Origin: an uncultured Collinsella sp.
Lineage (GTDB): Bacteria; Actinomycetota; Coriobacteriia; Coriobacteriales; Coriobacteriaceae
DNA length: 64,000 bases
Direction: 5' to 3'
NCBI GenBank assembly: GCA_958353395.1
Contig: CATWSG010000003.1
Span: forward strand, 62,001-126,000
In this document: in pieces, positions 8,670 through 18,400 of the stretch
How the letters are laid out: each line of letters begins with the position of its first letter
Numbering within the stretch: the stretch's first letter is position 1
Position numbers and translations under genes: made by a program
The notes under the pieces: generated by a model
Told to the model about the DNA's origin: nothing
Seen by the model: only the letters and a program-made list of their open reading frames with translations
Database searches by the model: none

Positions 8670-9209
8670 TTAGTTGAAGAGGGGTTTTATGGCTGAGAGG
8701 TAGTCTTTGGCTACGTCCTCTTTTGGGGCTTGGAAGTTGTGCCAGGCCCACCATTGGACCATTCCTACGAAGCTTGAGGCTATGTGGTGTAGTAGGAAGC
8801 TTCGGTCCATGGTTCCGGCGGGGCCTGCGGGGTCGACGGGGACGGTTTCGGCTGCTCGTGACATGATGGTCTTGCGCAAGCAGTCGGCGAAGACGCGTGA
8901 GCCGGCGCCGGCTACGAGGGCTCGAACGCCCTGACGGCGCTCCCAGAGGTTGTTGAGGATATGCTCGACCTGCACGAATGGGTCGTCGAGCGGTGTGCCA
9001 TCGTCGTCGAGGGCGTGGGTGCAGATGTCGCTCACGAGCTCGGACAGCAGGTCGTCTTTGCTCTTAAAGAGGCCGTAGAATGTCGCGCGGCCTACGTGAG
9101 CGCGCGCGATGATGTCGCCGACGGTGATCTTGCCGTAGTCCTCTTCGCGCAGCAGCTCGGAGAATGCCGCGACGATCGCGGCGCGGCTTTTGGCCTTGCG
9201 GGCATCCAT
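8670..9209 (-). CDS. TetR-family transcriptional regulator, third gene of the larBC operon
   Basis: 179 residues. An N-terminal TetR helix-turn-helix is clear (about 10-55: I-T-V-G-D-I-I-A-R-A-H-V-G-R-A-T-F-Y), with the F-Y-x-L-F-K-S-K-D-D-L signature after it. The C-terminal ligand domain resembles the DhaS/TetR_C type. Its ATG begins two bases after the larC stop, so it is probably translationally coupled. It likely controls the lar genes through the palindrome at 10961-10994; that pairing is inference. The inducer is unknown. Confidence 0.85.
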   Translation of the reverse strand: MDARKAKSRAAIVAAFSELLREEDYGKITVGDIIARAHVGRATFYGLFKSKDDLLSELVSDICTHALDDDGTPLDDPFVQVEHILNNLWERRQGVRALVAGAGSRVFADCLRKTIMSRAAETVPVDPAGPAGTMDRSFLLHHIASSFVGMVQWWAWHNFQAPKEDVAKDYLSAIKPLFN

Positions 9210-9211
9210 GG

Positions 9212-10123
9212 CTATGCGTCCGCGTCAACGAGCAGACAGCGGAGCGTCCCGGAGCAGCCCTCGTAGGGGCGCTTGCCGGCGCCGTAGCCGACGGCTTCGA
9301 TGCGGTAGCGTGAGGGCAGTTGGTCGGACGTGCGCAGAGCAGTGACGATGGCGGCGCCCGTGGGCGTCACGAGCTCGCCGGCGACCGGTGCAGGCGTGAG
9401 GGCGATATTGCCCGCCTGGCACAGGTTGACGACAGCGGGGACGGGAATGGGCATGAGGCCGTGGGCGCAGCGAATGGTGCCGTGGCCCTCGGAAAGCGAC
9501 TCGACCACGATGTCCTCAATACCCAGGTCGTCGAGGCAGATGGCGACAGAGCAGACGTCGACAATGGAGTCGACGGCGCCCACCTCGTGAAACAGGACGG
9601 TGTCGGGCGTTTTGCCGTGAGCCTTGGCCTCGGCAGCAGCGAGTACGGAAAAAATGGCAAGGGCGCGACGCTTGGCGCCATCGCTTAGCTGTGAGCCGTC
9701 GATGATGGCGGTGACGTCCGCCAAAGAACGGTGGTGGTGGGCGTGATGGTGACCCTCGTGGCCATGACCGTGGCCCTCATGGTCATGCTCGTGGCAGTGC
9801 TCGTGTTCATGCCCGCCATGATCATGATGGTGGTGCTCATGCTCGTGTGTGTGCTCGGCAGCTGCTTCGTTGCCGTAGAGCCAGGCCATGTCGTGGTCGT
9901 GGTTCTCGAGCTCCTCTGCCAGCTGAACGTCAAAGTCGCAGGCGTCGATGCCATGCTTGTTTACGCGCGTCACGGAGATCGAAAAGCCGTCGACCGGCAG
10001 CGTGGCGAGCTGTTCGCGCAGGTGCTCCTCGCTGGCGCCCAGGTCGAGCAGGGCCGCGACGGTCATATCGCCGCTGATGCCCGAGGTGCCGTCGATGATA
10101 AGCGTATGCTGATGGTTGGACAT
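9212..10123 (-). CDS. larC: LarC nickel-insertion protein, LarC1 portion only
   Basis: LarC inserts nickel into the pyridinium pincer nucleotide needed by LarA. The 303 residues match the N-terminal LarC1 part: start I-I-D-G-T-S-G-I-S-G-D-M-T, a His-rich metal-binding insert (about 75-131), H-E-V-G-A-V-D-S-I-V-D near 180, and G-E-L-V-T-P-T-G-A-A near 250. It ends at TAG where the LarC2 domain would begin in full-length proteins, and no LarC2-like frame follows, because tetR starts two bases later. TAAGGAGC is placed correctly before ATG 10123. Confidence 0.88.
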   Translation of the reverse strand: MSNHQHTLIIDGTSGISGDMTVAALLDLGASEEHLREQLATLPVDGFSISVTRVNKHGIDACDFDVQLAEELENHDHDMAWLYGNEAAAEHTHEHEHHHHDHGGHEHEHCHEHDHEGHGHGHEGHHHAHHHRSLADVTAIIDGSQLSDGAKRRALAIFSVLAAAEAKAHGKTPDTVLFHEVGAVDSIVDVCSVAICLDDLGIEDIVVESLSEGHGTIRCAHGLMPIPVPAVVNLCQAGNIALTPAPVAGELVTPTGAAIVTALRTSDQLPSRYRIEAVGYGAGKRPYEGCSGTLRCLLVDADA

Positions 10124-10133
10124 GGAATGCTCC

Positions 10134-10916
10134 TTAACGGGCGCGGGATGTACCGGCGCTCAGATGATTGATAAGACTTGCCTGGTAGGCGGCACCAAAG
10201 CCGTTGTCGATATTGACGACCGAAACGCCACTGGCGCAGGAGTTGAGCATGGCGAGCAGCGCGGCTACGCCACCAAAGCTCGCGCCGTAGCCCACGCTGG
10301 TGGGAACGGCAATGACCGGACAGCTCACCAGACCGCCGATAACGCTCGCCAGGGCGCCTTCCATGCCGGCGATGGCGATGACCACCTGCGCCTGGGCAAG
10401 TTCCTCGGCATGCGCGAGTAGGCGGTGCAGGCCTGCGACACCTACGTCGTAGAGGCGGTCGACCTCGTTGCCATAGAATTCGGCCGTCAACGCGGCTTCC
10501 TCGGCGACGGGCAGGTCGCTCGTACCGGCGCAGGCGACAACGATGCGTCCGTTGCCGGTAGGGGAGGGCTTGCCGCCCACGAGGGCGAGCTGTGCGTCTG
10601 GGACATATCCCAGGTCGATGCCGTTGCCGAGGAGCTTCGAGGCGCGGGCTGCCTTTTCGGCGTCCAGGCGCGTGACCAGGATGCGCACCTGGCCGGCATT
10701 GAGTAATGCTTTGATAATGGCGGCAATCTGCTCGGCGGTTTTACCGGCGCCGTAGACAACCTCGCCGGCTCCCTGGCGCACCCCGCGCGAAAGATCGAGC
10801 TGCGCAAAACCCAGATCGGCGGTTGGCGCCGTCTGGAGGCGCGTGAGGGCGACTGCCGGGGTGACTACTCCGTCGGCAACATCGCTCAGCAATTGCTCAA
10901 GATCTCGCTTATCCAT
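10134..10916 (-). CDS. larB: Pincer cofactor biosynthesis protein LarB
   Basis: LarB carboxylates and hydrolyses nicotinic acid adenine dinucleotide at the first step of nickel-pincer cofactor synthesis. It is 260 residues, the usual length, related to PurE: G-x-V-V-Y-G-A-G-K-T near residue 55 and C-A-G-T-S-D-L-P-V-A-E-E-A near 130 are family hallmarks, as is the G-M-E-G-A-L-A-S-V motif near 190. I chose ATG 10916 because AAGGGAA lies 7 bases upstream. Its stop overlaps the ribosome site of larC, so the two are coupled. LarE, which sulfurates the cofactor, is not in the window. Confidence 0.93.
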   Translation of the reverse strand: MDKRDLEQLLSDVADGVVTPAVALTRLQTAPTADLGFAQLDLSRGVRQGAGEVVYGAGKTAEQIAAIIKALLNAGQVRILVTRLDAEKAARASKLLGNGIDLGYVPDAQLALVGGKPSPTGNGRIVVACAGTSDLPVAEEAALTAEFYGNEVDRLYDVGVAGLHRLLAHAEELAQAQVVIAIAGMEGALASVIGGLVSCPVIAVPTSVGYGASFGGVAALLAMLNSCASGVSVVNIDNGFGAAYQASLINHLSAGTSRAR

Positions 10917-10960
10917 ATATGTTCCCTTCGACGGCGCAAAGTCTAGCACTCAAAGGGTAT

Positions 10961-10994
10961 GTTTCCGAACACTAAGACAAAATTGTTCGGAAAC
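10961..10994. promoter_or_regulatory. Palindromic operator upstream of larB
   Basis: Perfect 11-base arms, GTTTCCGAACA and its complement, are separated by 12 bases and lie 45 bases upstream of the larB start. This is the position of a promoter operator. The TetR protein of the same operon is the likely binder. Confidence 0.6.
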
Positions 10995-11030
10995 TATAGG
11001 ACAGACTGATTCTCTTGTTAGAAGGATCGA

Positions 11031-11666
11031 CTAGTCGCGCAGGATGATGTCCATGGCGAGCATCAGGTTGCGCTCATCGATGGCAAACGGGGCGGCTTCG
11101 CGCGTCTTGGGCTTGGCGCAAAACGCGATGCCCGTGCCCGCGGCCTGAATCATGGGGATGTCGTTGGCGCCGTCACCGATCGCGACGGTGTGGGCCATGT
11201 CGACACCGCACTCAACCGCCCAATCCAGCAGCTGGATGAGCTTGGACTCCTTGGTCACAATGTCTGCCGCCAGCTTGCCGGTGAGCTTGCCGTCCACGAC
11301 TTCCAGACGGTTGGCCAGGCAAAAATCGATGCCCGCGGCGGCCACGATCTTGTCAGCGACCTCGTGAAAGCCGCCGCTTACCACGCCGACCTTCCAGCCT
11401 TTGCTGTGCGCCGAGCGCACAAGCTCCAGCGCGCCGGGGGTAAACGTCACGCGCTCAAAGGTGCGCTCGAACACACTCTCGTCCAAGCCGGCAAGCAGCC
11501 CCACGCGCTCCTCGAGCGCCTGCTTAAAGTCCAGCTCGCCGCGCATAGCGCGCTCGGTGATTTGCGCAACTTGCTCGCCCACGCCGGCCTCCTCGCCCAA
11601 CAGGTCGATGACCTCCTGGTTGATGAGCGTGGAGTCGATATCCATAACAATGAGGCGTGCAGTCAT
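11031..11666 (-). CDS. serB: Phosphoserine phosphatase
   Basis: HAD-family enzyme hydrolysing O-phosphoserine in the last step of serine synthesis. 211 residues, the normal length for the single-domain form. Motif I is M-D-I-D-S-T (Asp9 nucleophile, Asp11), motif II V-S-G-G-F near residue 95, a motif III lysine in T-K-E-S-K, and motif IV G-D-G-A-N-D near 170. I chose ATG 11666 because GGAAAGG lies just upstream; the longer frame lacks a ribosome site. It is convergent to nothing close and sits between larB and aspS as a single gene. Confidence 0.93.
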   Translation of the reverse strand: MTARLIVMDIDSTLINQEVIDLLGEEAGVGEQVAQITERAMRGELDFKQALEERVGLLAGLDESVFERTFERVTFTPGALELVRSAHSKGWKVGVVSGGFHEVADKIVAAAGIDFCLANRLEVVDGKLTGKLAADIVTKESKLIQLLDWAVECGVDMAHTVAIGDGANDIPMIQAAGTGIAFCAKPKTREAAPFAIDERNLMLAMDIILRD

Positions 11667-11922
11667 GACGGGCCTTTCCAAGTGCTGTTTTATTGGGGCA
11701 TATTGTCGCACGTGAATAGCGCGGGCGGGTGCCGCGGTGCGTCAATTGTTTCGTCTCCGTCAAGTCTTTGGGCAAGAGCTACTTTTTCGTGGTACATCGA
11801 CGCGGGTGCGATAAGATAGAACGCCATGTCCGGCTGCGCGGTTTACGCAGGCTGGGCAAATCTGTACGACGCCGCCCGGAACGACACGGGGCGGCACAGA
11901 TCCATAAAGGAGGATCACTGGT

Positions 11923-13710
11923 ATGAGCCAGACCCGTCCCATCGATGAGCATTCCATGCACACCCGTACCTGCGGCGAGCTTCGCTTCGAGAACGTGGGC
12001 GAAGAGGTCACCCTCACCGGTTGGGTGAGCCGTCGCCGCGACCACGGCGGCCTTATCTTCTGCGACCTTCGCGACCGCGAGGGCATCACGCAGCTCACCT
12101 TCGACCCCGAGCACTCCGATGGCGATGCCTTTAAGATCGCCGAGACCATGCGTCCCGAGTGGCCCATCAAGATCCACGGCGTCGTGCGCGCCCGTGGCGA
12201 GGAGACCACCAACACCAAGCTCGCGACCGGCGAGATCGAGGTCCTGACCGACCACGCCGAGGTGCTCAACACGTCCGTCACCCCGCCGTTCCAGATCGAG
12301 GACGGCATCGAGACGAGCGAGGACACCCGCCTGCGCTATCGCTATCTGGACCTCCGTCGTCCCGAGATGATGGCCAACCTCAAGCTGCGCTCCGACTTTA
12401 CCTTTGCCATTCGCGAGGCGCTGCACAACCGTGAGTTCATGGAGGTCGAGACGCCCTCCCTGTTCAAGTCCACGCCCGAGGGCGCTCGCGACTTCATCGT
12501 TCCCAGCCGTATTCAGCCGGGCAACTTCTACGCCCTGCCGCAGTCCCCGCAGCTCCTGAAGCAGCTGCTCATGGTCGGTGGCGTCGAGCGCTACTACCAG
12601 GTTGCCAAGTGCTTCCGCGACGAGGACCTGCGTGCCGACCGTCAGCCCGAGTTCACCCAGGTCGATATCGAGATGTCCTTCGTGGACCAGAACGATGTCA
12701 TGAGCGCGCTCGAGGAGGTTCTTGCCGATGCTTTCGGCCGCATGGGTGTCGAGATGCCCACGCCGCTGCGTCGCATGAACTACTGGGATGCCATGGACAC
12801 CTATGGCTCCGATAAGCCCGATACCCGCTATGGCATGCACCTGGTCGACCTGACCGACATCTTTGCCAACTCCAAGTTCAAGGTCTTTGCGACTGCCGCA
12901 AACGAGGAGGGCTCTGTCGTCAAGGCCATCAACGCCAAGGGCGCCGGCGCCTGGGCACGTGCCAAGATCGATAAGCTCGCCGGCGTGGCTTCCACGTTTG
13001 GCGCCAAGGGCCTGGCATGGATTGCTTTCCGCGAGGACGGCTCCATCAACAGCCCCATCGTCAAGTTCTTCTCGGACGAGGAGATGGCGGCTCTGCGCGA
13101 GCGCATGGACGTCGAGCCCGGCGACCTTGTGATGTTCGCCGCCGGCCCGCGCCTGCTCTCCGACGAGATCCTGGGCGGAATGCGTTCCCACATGGCCAAT
13201 GCGCTCGAGATCAAGCGCGAGGGTCACGACTTCCTGTGGGTCGTCAACTTCCCGCTGTTCCATTGGGATGAGGACCGCAAGGCTTACGCTGCCGAGCACC
13301 AGCCGTTCACCCTGCCGACCGAGACCGACATCGCTAAGATCGAGGCCGATCCGCTGGCAGCCGGTTCGTGCACCTACGACTTTGTCATGGACGGCTTTGA
13401 GGCCGGCGGCGGTGGTATGCGTATCCACAACGCCGAGATGCAGATGTCCATGCTCAAGCTCCTGGGCTTTACCGAGGAGCGCGCCGAGTCGCAGTTCGGC
13501 TTCCTCATGGAGGCCCTCAAGTTTGGTGCGCCCCCGATGGGCGGTTTCGCTCTGGGCCTGGATCGCGTGTGCATGCTGCTCACCGGCTCCGACTCCATCC
13601 GCGACGTCATGGCGTTCCCCAAGACGGCCAGCGGCTCCGACCTCATGTCGGGCGCCCCGAGTGCCGTTAGCGGCGCCCAGCTCAAGGACGTCAGCCTGCG
13701 CCTGATGTAG
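11923..13710 (+). CDS. aspS: Aspartate--tRNA ligase
   Basis: Class IIb synthetase, 595 residues, full bacterial length with the GAD insertion domain. Order: N-terminal OB-fold anticodon domain (about 15-110, G-W-V-S-R-R-R-D-H-G-G), the catalytic core beginning near 140 with motif 1, motif 2 as F-R-D-E-D-L-R-A-D-R-Q-P-E-F-T-Q near 228, the insertion domain about 290-420, and motif 3 G-L-D-R near 545. AAAGGAGGA stands 10 bases before ATG 11923. Whether it is discriminating or also charges tRNA-Asn cannot be settled here. Confidence 0.97.
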   Translation: MSQTRPIDEHSMHTRTCGELRFENVGEEVTLTGWVSRRRDHGGLIFCDLRDREGITQLTFDPEHSDGDAFKIAETMRPEWPIKIHGVVRARGEETTNTKLATGEIEVLTDHAEVLNTSVTPPFQIEDGIETSEDTRLRYRYLDLRRPEMMANLKLRSDFTFAIREALHNREFMEVETPSLFKSTPEGARDFIVPSRIQPGNFYALPQSPQLLKQLLMVGGVERYYQVAKCFRDEDLRADRQPEFTQVDIEMSFVDQNDVMSALEEVLADAFGRMGVEMPTPLRRMNYWDAMDTYGSDKPDTRYGMHLVDLTDIFANSKFKVFATAANEEGSVVKAINAKGAGAWARAKIDKLAGVASTFGAKGLAWIAFREDGSINSPIVKFFSDEEMAALRERMDVEPGDLVMFAAGPRLLSDEILGGMRSHMANALEIKREGHDFLWVVNFPLFHWDEDRKAYAAEHQPFTLPTETDIAKIEADPLAAGSCTYDFVMDGFEAGGGGMRIHNAEMQMSMLKLLGFTEERAESQFGFLMEALKFGAPPMGGFALGLDRVCMLLTGSDSIRDVMAFPKTASGSDLMSGAPSAVSGAQLKDVSLRLM

Positions 13711-13735
13711 GCAAACGGCTACATATTGCCTGTAA

Positions 13736-13768
13736 CGAGGGAAGGACGCGTGCCTTCCCTCGTTTTTT
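13736..13768 (+). terminator. Rho-independent terminator of aspS
   Basis: Perfect 10-base stem CGAGGGAAGG with its complement, a 7-base loop, then six T. Confidence 0.9.
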
Positions 13769-13840
13769 ATGCGCCGAGGTTGTGAGGGCATGGGGTGACC
13801 GGGCGTCGCGGAAAGTGCGTCCCGGAATCTGGGTCCAGAA

Positions 13841-14010
13841 CGGGTCGCGCTTTCCCAAAGGGGGTCCTCTGGGAAAGCGCGACCCAGAATTCGGCAAAAT
13901 AATGGGGCACAGTTTCCGGTTGAGCTGTCTAGCGGAAACTGTGCCCCAGAATGAGCGCTCAAAACGGGGCAGGCTTTCCGCAACAACTGTCTGGCGGAAA
14001 GCCTGTCCCA
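13841..14010. repeat. Three tandem CTTTCC-type hairpins between aspS and a lacI gene
   Basis: Three successive hairpins (arms about 13842-13856/13871-13885, 13903-13918/13932-13947, 13966-13980/13995-14010) each have arms of the form GGG...CTTTCC or GTTTCC and the complement ending CCC. The second and third share the loop word CTGTCT. A partial unit (GCGGAAAGTGCGTCCC) precedes them. They separate two convergent genes and could terminate both. Confidence 0.8.
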
Positions 14011-14015
14011 GTTTC

Positions 14016-15032
14016 TTATAGCGAGTCTCTCTGGATCAGCTGCATGTGCATCACGGAGGTGGTGGGCTCGGCGCCCTTGATCATGTCGAGCGCAATGTTG
14101 GCGGCCATGTGGCCTTCTTCGCGCAGGGGCTGGCGGACGGTCGTGAGCGCGGGGACGCAGCGCGTCGCAATCTCGTGATCGTCGAAGCCGACGACGGAAA
14201 CGTCCGCCGGAACGGATAGGCTTGCCTCGTTGAGTGCGGTGATGACGCCAGCCGCGATACGGTCCGATCCGCAGAGCACGCCATCGAAAGCAATCTCGCG
14301 CGCGAGGATCTGGTGCATGGCCTGATAGCCGTCTCCGTTATTCCAGCCGGTATAGATAACGTTTGCGTCTGGGAGGTCTTCGCCCAAGACGGCGCGGTAG
14401 CCGCGCAGGCGGTCGGCAACAGCGGGGTTGTCTTGCGGTCCCAACACGGCGACGATATCTTTGCGCCCGCGATCCTTTATGGCGAGTGCCGCAAAGCGTC
14501 CGCCCTCTTCGTCGTCAGAGTAGACTGTCGAGAACACATCGCGATAGGGGTGGCCCTCGAGCTGGCCGCACAACACGGTGGGTACGCCCAGCTCGCACAG
14601 TACCTCGAGCAGCTCGCTGCCCTTGTAGGGGGAGACGTCGATCACGGCGTCGAACGAGCGGCGCTCAAAGTGCTCGCGTGCGCGGTTGCGCTCATGCGTA
14701 GAAGACGCCTGCAAGATAACGGGCAGATAGGACGACTCCGACAGTTCCTCGGTAATGCCGCTCAAAAACTCGCTATAAGTGGGGTCGCTGAAGAGTTCAC
14801 TTAGGGGCTCGGTCACGAGCACGGCGATGATTTCCGTGCGCCCGACAGCGAGCGCTCGGCCACGAGCGTTGGGGACAAAATTGACTTCCTTGGCCGCCGC
14901 GCGGACGCGCTTTTTGGTTTCCTCGCTAATGCGGGGCGAATCGTTGAGAGCGCGCGATGCCGTGGAGCGCGACACGCCGGCAGCTGCGGCAACCTCGGCA
15001 AGCGTAGGTGCGGTGCGAACTGGTTGTGTCAT
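14016..15032 (-). CDS. LacI-family repressor, probably of the beta-galactosidase operon
   Basis: 338 residues. The LacI DNA-binding head is at about 9-60 (T-L-A-E-V-A-A-A-A-G-V-S-R-S-T-A-S-R-A-L-N), followed by the hinge and a periplasmic-binding-protein-like sugar domain with G-V-L-C-G-S-D near 245 and V-G-F-D-D-H-E near 285. It is divergent from the beta-galactosidase gene, and the region between holds three copies of a LacI-type palindrome, so repression of the operon and of itself is the natural reading. The inducer is probably a galactoside, by context only. Confidence 0.9.
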   Translation of the reverse strand: MTQPVRTAPTLAEVAAAAGVSRSTASRALNDSPRISEETKKRVRAAAKEVNFVPNARGRALAVGRTEIIAVLVTEPLSELFSDPTYSEFLSGITEELSESSYLPVILQASSTHERNRAREHFERRSFDAVIDVSPYKGSELLEVLCELGVPTVLCGQLEGHPYRDVFSTVYSDDEEGGRFAALAIKDRGRKDIVAVLGPQDNPAVADRLRGYRAVLGEDLPDANVIYTGWNNGDGYQAMHQILAREIAFDGVLCGSDRIAAGVITALNEASLSVPADVSVVGFDDHEIATRCVPALTTVRQPLREEGHMAANIALDMIKGAEPTTSVMHMQLIQRDSL

Positions 15033-15276
15033 GGCGTCTCCTGGAAAATGCGGTCGATGTTGTCGCTGATACGGGCTAGTGCGGATACAGCTTACTATAG
15101 TGCGCCTGAACAGCGTTCATGATATCCGGTGACCGGTGTCGTTTTGCAACCAAGCCGCAATCGAATACGTCTCGTATGGGTGAGATATCAGCGGGCGTGG
15201 CGGTTGCCTACGAGCTTGAGAACGATGTCTTGCGCTGAGTTTCGATACTCAGGGTGACATAAGTGTCGCGGTTGTA

Positions 15277-15376
15277 CAACCGGTTGCACCGTTAACCCGA
15301 CCAAATCGACCGTTCAGCGGACAACCGGTTGCACAGTTTTTTGCATCGCCCGTAAGATAAGGACAACCGGTTGCAC
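15277..15376. promoter_or_regulatory. Three identical LacI-type operators
   Basis: The 14-base word ACAACCGGTTGCAC occurs at 15277-15290, 15321-15334 and 15363-15376, with the palindromic core CAACCGGTTG. Spacings of 44 and 42 bases are near four helical turns, which suits cooperative binding or looping. The last copy is 33 bases before the beta-galactosidase ATG. The rest of 15033-15408 shows no gene. Confidence 0.88.
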
Positions 15377-15408
15377 AAGAATCACTACGATGATGAAGGA
15401 GCATCACC

Positions 15409-18400
15409 ATGGACGCCATTAACGATTGGGAAAACCAAGCGCTCACCCACAGGAACCGCCTGGCACCCCATGCGTACTTTATGGGTTACGAGACCGCCGA
15501 TCTCGCTGCAACGTACAGCCGCGAGCTGTCGCGCGGGTTTGTCCAGCTGTCCGGCTCGTGGCAGTTCCGCCTCTTTGAGGGCCCCGCTGCCGTCTCCAAC
15601 GAGGAACTCTCCACGTACAAGCCCGAGTGGGATCACGTGGAGGTTCCGCACCTGTGGCAGGTGGACGGCTATGGCAACCTTGCCTACACCGACGAGGGTT
15701 TCCCGTTCCCGGTTGATCAGCCGTTCGTTCCCTCCGACGACCCCACGGGCGTCTACCAGCGCATCGTCAACCTTCCCGCCGTTCCTGCCGGCGCTCGCGA
15801 GATCATTCGCTTCGACGGCATCGAGAGCTATGGCGAGCTGTACGTCAACGGTCAGTTTATCGGCATGACCAAGGGTTCGCGCCTGTCTGCCGAGTTCGAC
15901 GTGACCGACGCGCTTGTCGAGGGCGACAACCTGTTTACGGTCAAGGTCCTGCAGTACAGCGATGGCAGCTATATCGAGGACCAGGATATGTGGTGGGCCT
16001 CGGGTATCTTCCGCGATGTGTACCTTATGCAGCGTCCCGCCGCGCACCTGGTCGACTTTAGGTTCCGCACGCACCGCGAGGGCGATACCGCTCTGATTAC
16101 GCTCGATACGGTTGCCGAGGGCTCTTCCCGCGTTGTGTTTACGCTCAGCGATGGCGAGAACGTGGTGGCTACGGGCGAGTGCGTCGACGGCCATGCCGAG
16201 TGCGGCGTGACCGATGCCCACTTCTGGAATCCCGAGGACCCCTTCCTCTACGACCTTACGTTTGAGGTCTACGACGGTGACCAGGTCAGCGAGTACGTCC
16301 CGCATCGCCAGGGTCTTGCCGAGGTGACGGTCGAGGGCAATCATATCTACCTCAACGGCACTTACTTTAAGATGCATGGCGTCAACCGCCACGATCACGA
16401 CGATCACAAGGGCCGCGCCGTGGGCCTCGATCGCATGCGCCGCGACCTGGAGCTCATGAAGCAGCACAACATCAACGCGGTGCGCACGTCCCACTACGCC
16501 AACGACCCGCGCTTTTACGAGCTGTGCGACGAGTATGGCATCATGCTGGTCGCCGAGACCGATATGGAGAGCCACGGCTTCGAGAATATCGGCAATATCG
16601 CCCTGGTCACCGACGACCCGGCATGGGAGCCGGCCTACGTCGACCGCATTGAGCGCCTGGTGATGCAGGAGCGCAATCACGCCTGCATCATTATGTGGTC
16701 GATGGGCAACGAGAGCGGCTATGGCTGCAACATCCGCGCGATGTACGCCAAGGCTCACGAGCTCGATGGTCGTCCGGTCCATTACGAGGAGGATCGCAAC
16801 GCCGATACCGTCGACGTTATCTCCACCATGTACTCCCGCGTGTCGCAGATGAACGACTTTGGTGAGCATCCATTCCCCAAGCCGCGCATCAACTGCGAGT
16901 ACGGTCACTCCATGGGCAACGGCCCCGGAGGCCTGTCCGAGTATCAGGAGGTCTTCGATCGCTGGGATTGCATCCAAGGCCAGTTTATCTGGGAATGGTG
17001 CGACCACGGTCTGGCTGCTGTGACCGAGGACGGCATTGCCTACGATATGTATGGCGGCGACAACGGCGATTACCCCAACAACAGCAACTTCTGCATCGAT
17101 GGCATGGTGTTCCCCTGGCAGCAGCCGAGCCCGGGCCTTACCGAGTACGGCCAGGTCATCTGCCCGGTTCGCATGGCTTATGACGCCGAGGCGGGCGAGC
17201 TGACTGTCACCAACAAGCGCTGGTTTACCACCCTCGAGGATGTTTGCCTGTCGGCGGAGACCCTGGTGGACGGCGACGTGGTCTGTCGCAAGACGCTCAT
17301 GCCCGGTGCGGTTGCCCCCGGTGAGTCCGTCCAGCTTCCGCTGGTGATTCACGAGGCCGCGGTAGGCGAGACCCTGCTGACTGTGCGCGCCTACACCATG
17401 GCCGCTCACGTCTGGTGCGAGCCGATGTTCCAACTGGGCGCAAACCAGTTTGCCATCGCAAACCATCCGGCGCCGGCCATTGCGGCTCCCACTCGTCCTG
17501 AGCTTACGGTCGAGGAGACCGAGCAGGAGATTCGCATTCACTCCCTCAACGGCGAGCTGACCTTCAGCAAGGTAAACGGCACCGTGAGCGAGTGGAAGGC
17601 ATCCGGCCGTGACGTCATGGCCTCTGGTCCCCAGGTTGGTTTTTGGCATCCGCTCGTCGACAACCACGCCCAGGAGTACGACTCCCTGTGGAAGGACAAC
17701 TTCATTGATGTAATGCAGACGTCCACCCGCAAGGTTTTTTGGAAGCAGGACGGCAATGCGGTCGTCGTTACCGTGAGCCAACGTATTGCTCCTCCCGTCC
17801 GCGCGTTCGGCATGCGCGTCGAGCTCGTCTATACCGTGCTTCCGAGTGGCCGCGTCGACCTCAAGGTTTCCGGCGAGCCCTACGGCGACTATTCGGACAT
17901 TATCCCGCGCATCGGCATCTCCTTCGAGGTTCCCGGTTGTGATCGTGCCGTCGAGTGGTATGGCCACGGCCCGGGCGAGAACTATCCGGACTCGCTGCGC
18001 GCCAACCCGGTCGGTCATTACCGCACTACGGTCGACGACATGTTCACGCCCTACGTTATGCCCCAGGACTGCGCCAACCGCGAGGGTACCCGCTGGGTCG
18101 CCCTGCGCTCCAGCCACGGTGACGGTCTGGTCGTGACGCGTCCGAGCGACGCCGCTTCCAATCCGTTCTCGTTCTCCGCATGGCCCTATAGCTGCGAGGC
18201 CATCGATAACGCCAAGCACGTCTACGACCTTGTCAAGGGCGACACGGTTACGGTCAACATCAACGACCAGCTGCTCGGCCTTGGTTCGAACTCTTGGGGT
18301 TCCGAGGTGCTCGATTCCTATCGCACCCGTTTTGAGAGCTTCAGCTTTGAGGTGTCCCTGCGACCGCTGACGTCTGCCGATCTGGCTCAGGCGCTGGCAC

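Noticed and set aside
9731..10171. Plus-strand frame rich in Met and Val opposite larC
   Set aside because: It is the complement of the His-rich part of larC and has no membrane-protein family match.
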